From Anaerocolumna jejuensis DSM 15929 (GTDB taxonomy: Bacteria; Bacillota; Clostridia; Lachnospirales; Lachnospiraceae): a DNA stretch of 64,000 bases. This document shows positions 63,651 to 64,000 of this stretch, in pieces. The stretch's first letter is position 1. Each line of letters opens with the position of its first letter. The stretch spans positions 105,018-169,017 of the forward strand of contig NZ_FRAC01000008.1 in assembly GCF_900142215.1 (NCBI RefSeq). Reading direction: 5' to 3'. A program made the translations under genes and the position numbers. The notes beneath the pieces were generated by a model. That model saw only the letters and a list, made by a program, of their open reading frames with translations, made no database searches and was not told the origin of the DNA.

Positions 63651-63820
63651 TTTTCCTTTCTACTTGAGTACCCTTCTGTTATTATGCTTTTTTCTGCTTT
63701 TAAAAATTCAGGCTAATTCCATGCCTTTATTTTTCATACCTAGTATATCGTTTTCAAATTAGCTGGTAAAACATGACTTTTTGTGCTATACTTGTACCAT
63801 AAACGTTGGAGGTGCAAGTT

Positions 63821-64000
63821 ATGGCAAGACCATCAAAATATTCCTGTATCAATCTCAGTGCCGATGAGGTCAGCAGATTGACCGATATAACAAGCTCAAG
63901 AACAGAAATGGTGCGCACTGTTCAAAGGGCAAAGATTATACTACTTACAGCAGAAGGTATTTCAGTTACTGCCATAGCAGATAAGCTTGACCTCAACCGT
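63821..64000 (+). CDS. IS630-type transposase, N-terminal part (cut by window edge)
   Basis: I translated 60 codons from ATG 63821, preceded by GGAGG at 8-nt spacing. The sequence includes LSADEVSRLTDITSSRTEMV and QRAKIILLTAEGISVTAIAD, the helix-turn-helix opening of IS630-type transposases. The catalytic DDE region lies beyond the window. The element's left inverted repeat should lie between about 63740 and 63800, but I could not confirm it without the other end. Confidence 0.8.
   Translation, partial: MARPSKYSCINLSADEVSRLTDITSSRTEMVRTVQRAKIILLTAEGISVTAIADKLDLNR

Overview
The window looks like chromosomal DNA of a spore-forming, anaerobic member of the Clostridia, most likely Lachnospiraceae. 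The grounds are SpoIIM and CotF-type spore genes, AT-rich intergenic DNA with AGGAGG-type ribosome binding sites and TTGACA/TATAAT promoters, two LplABC/YtcQ-type sugar ABC operons, a YesMN-type two-component pair, and an FchA/FolD folate pair. No tRNA, rRNA, CRISPR array or phage module was seen. The left edge cuts murE and the right edge cuts an IS630-type transposase gene.

Layout. 1-10002: housekeeping and small genes (murE fragment, zinc-ribbon protein, ArsR-type regulator, zinc-dependent phospholipase C-like protein, YmaF-like protein, DAHP synthase, NTF2-like protein, then proC-nudix-spoIIM-xerD on the minus strand). Three copies of a ~290-bp end-to-end palindromic, MITE-like element lie in this part and just after it (729-1018, 4879-5172, 10313-10594), with a decayed relative near 1609-1760. 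10635-20798: a nitrogenase-like reductase cluster on the minus strand. Its order is O-acetylhomoserine sulfhydrylase, NifD-like, NifK-like, NifX-like, a second O-acetylhomoserine sulfhydrylase, a SsuABC-type importer and a NifH-like reductase. 21159-32037: a six-gene minus-strand operon matching the E. coli yehI/L/M/P/Q set (MoxR AAA+ ATPase, DUF5682, VWA, SWIM zinc finger, a small protein, DUF4132).

32345-36262: a berberine-bridge-type flavoprotein with a Gln/Glu-rich tail, then fchA-folD. 37189-46221: a LacI-controlled oligosaccharide operon (two permeases, binding protein, GH35 beta-galactosidase, GH50-like glycosidase) with a consensus promoter and operators. 46526-50267: small cellular genes (NERD/HRDC protein, VOC protein, DUF3052-like protein, rhomboid protease, spore coat protein). 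50637-52412: oleate hydratase. 52523-62306: a second sugar operon (binding protein, two permeases, a GHL6-type glycosidase, an SGNH esterase) divergent from a YesM/YesN pair. 62344-63650: a TauE/SafE exporter with a DUF1634 partner.

How they work together. The central cluster reads as a sulfur-salvage module. A sulfonate-type importer brings in an organosulfur compound, a NifH/D/K-like enzyme reductively releases a thiol or sulfide, and the PLP sulfhydrylases capture it on O-acetylhomoserine to make methionine or homocysteine. This matches the logic of methylthio-alkane reductase, but the substrate here is an inference. The two sugar operons are independent import-and-hydrolysis units with different regulators.
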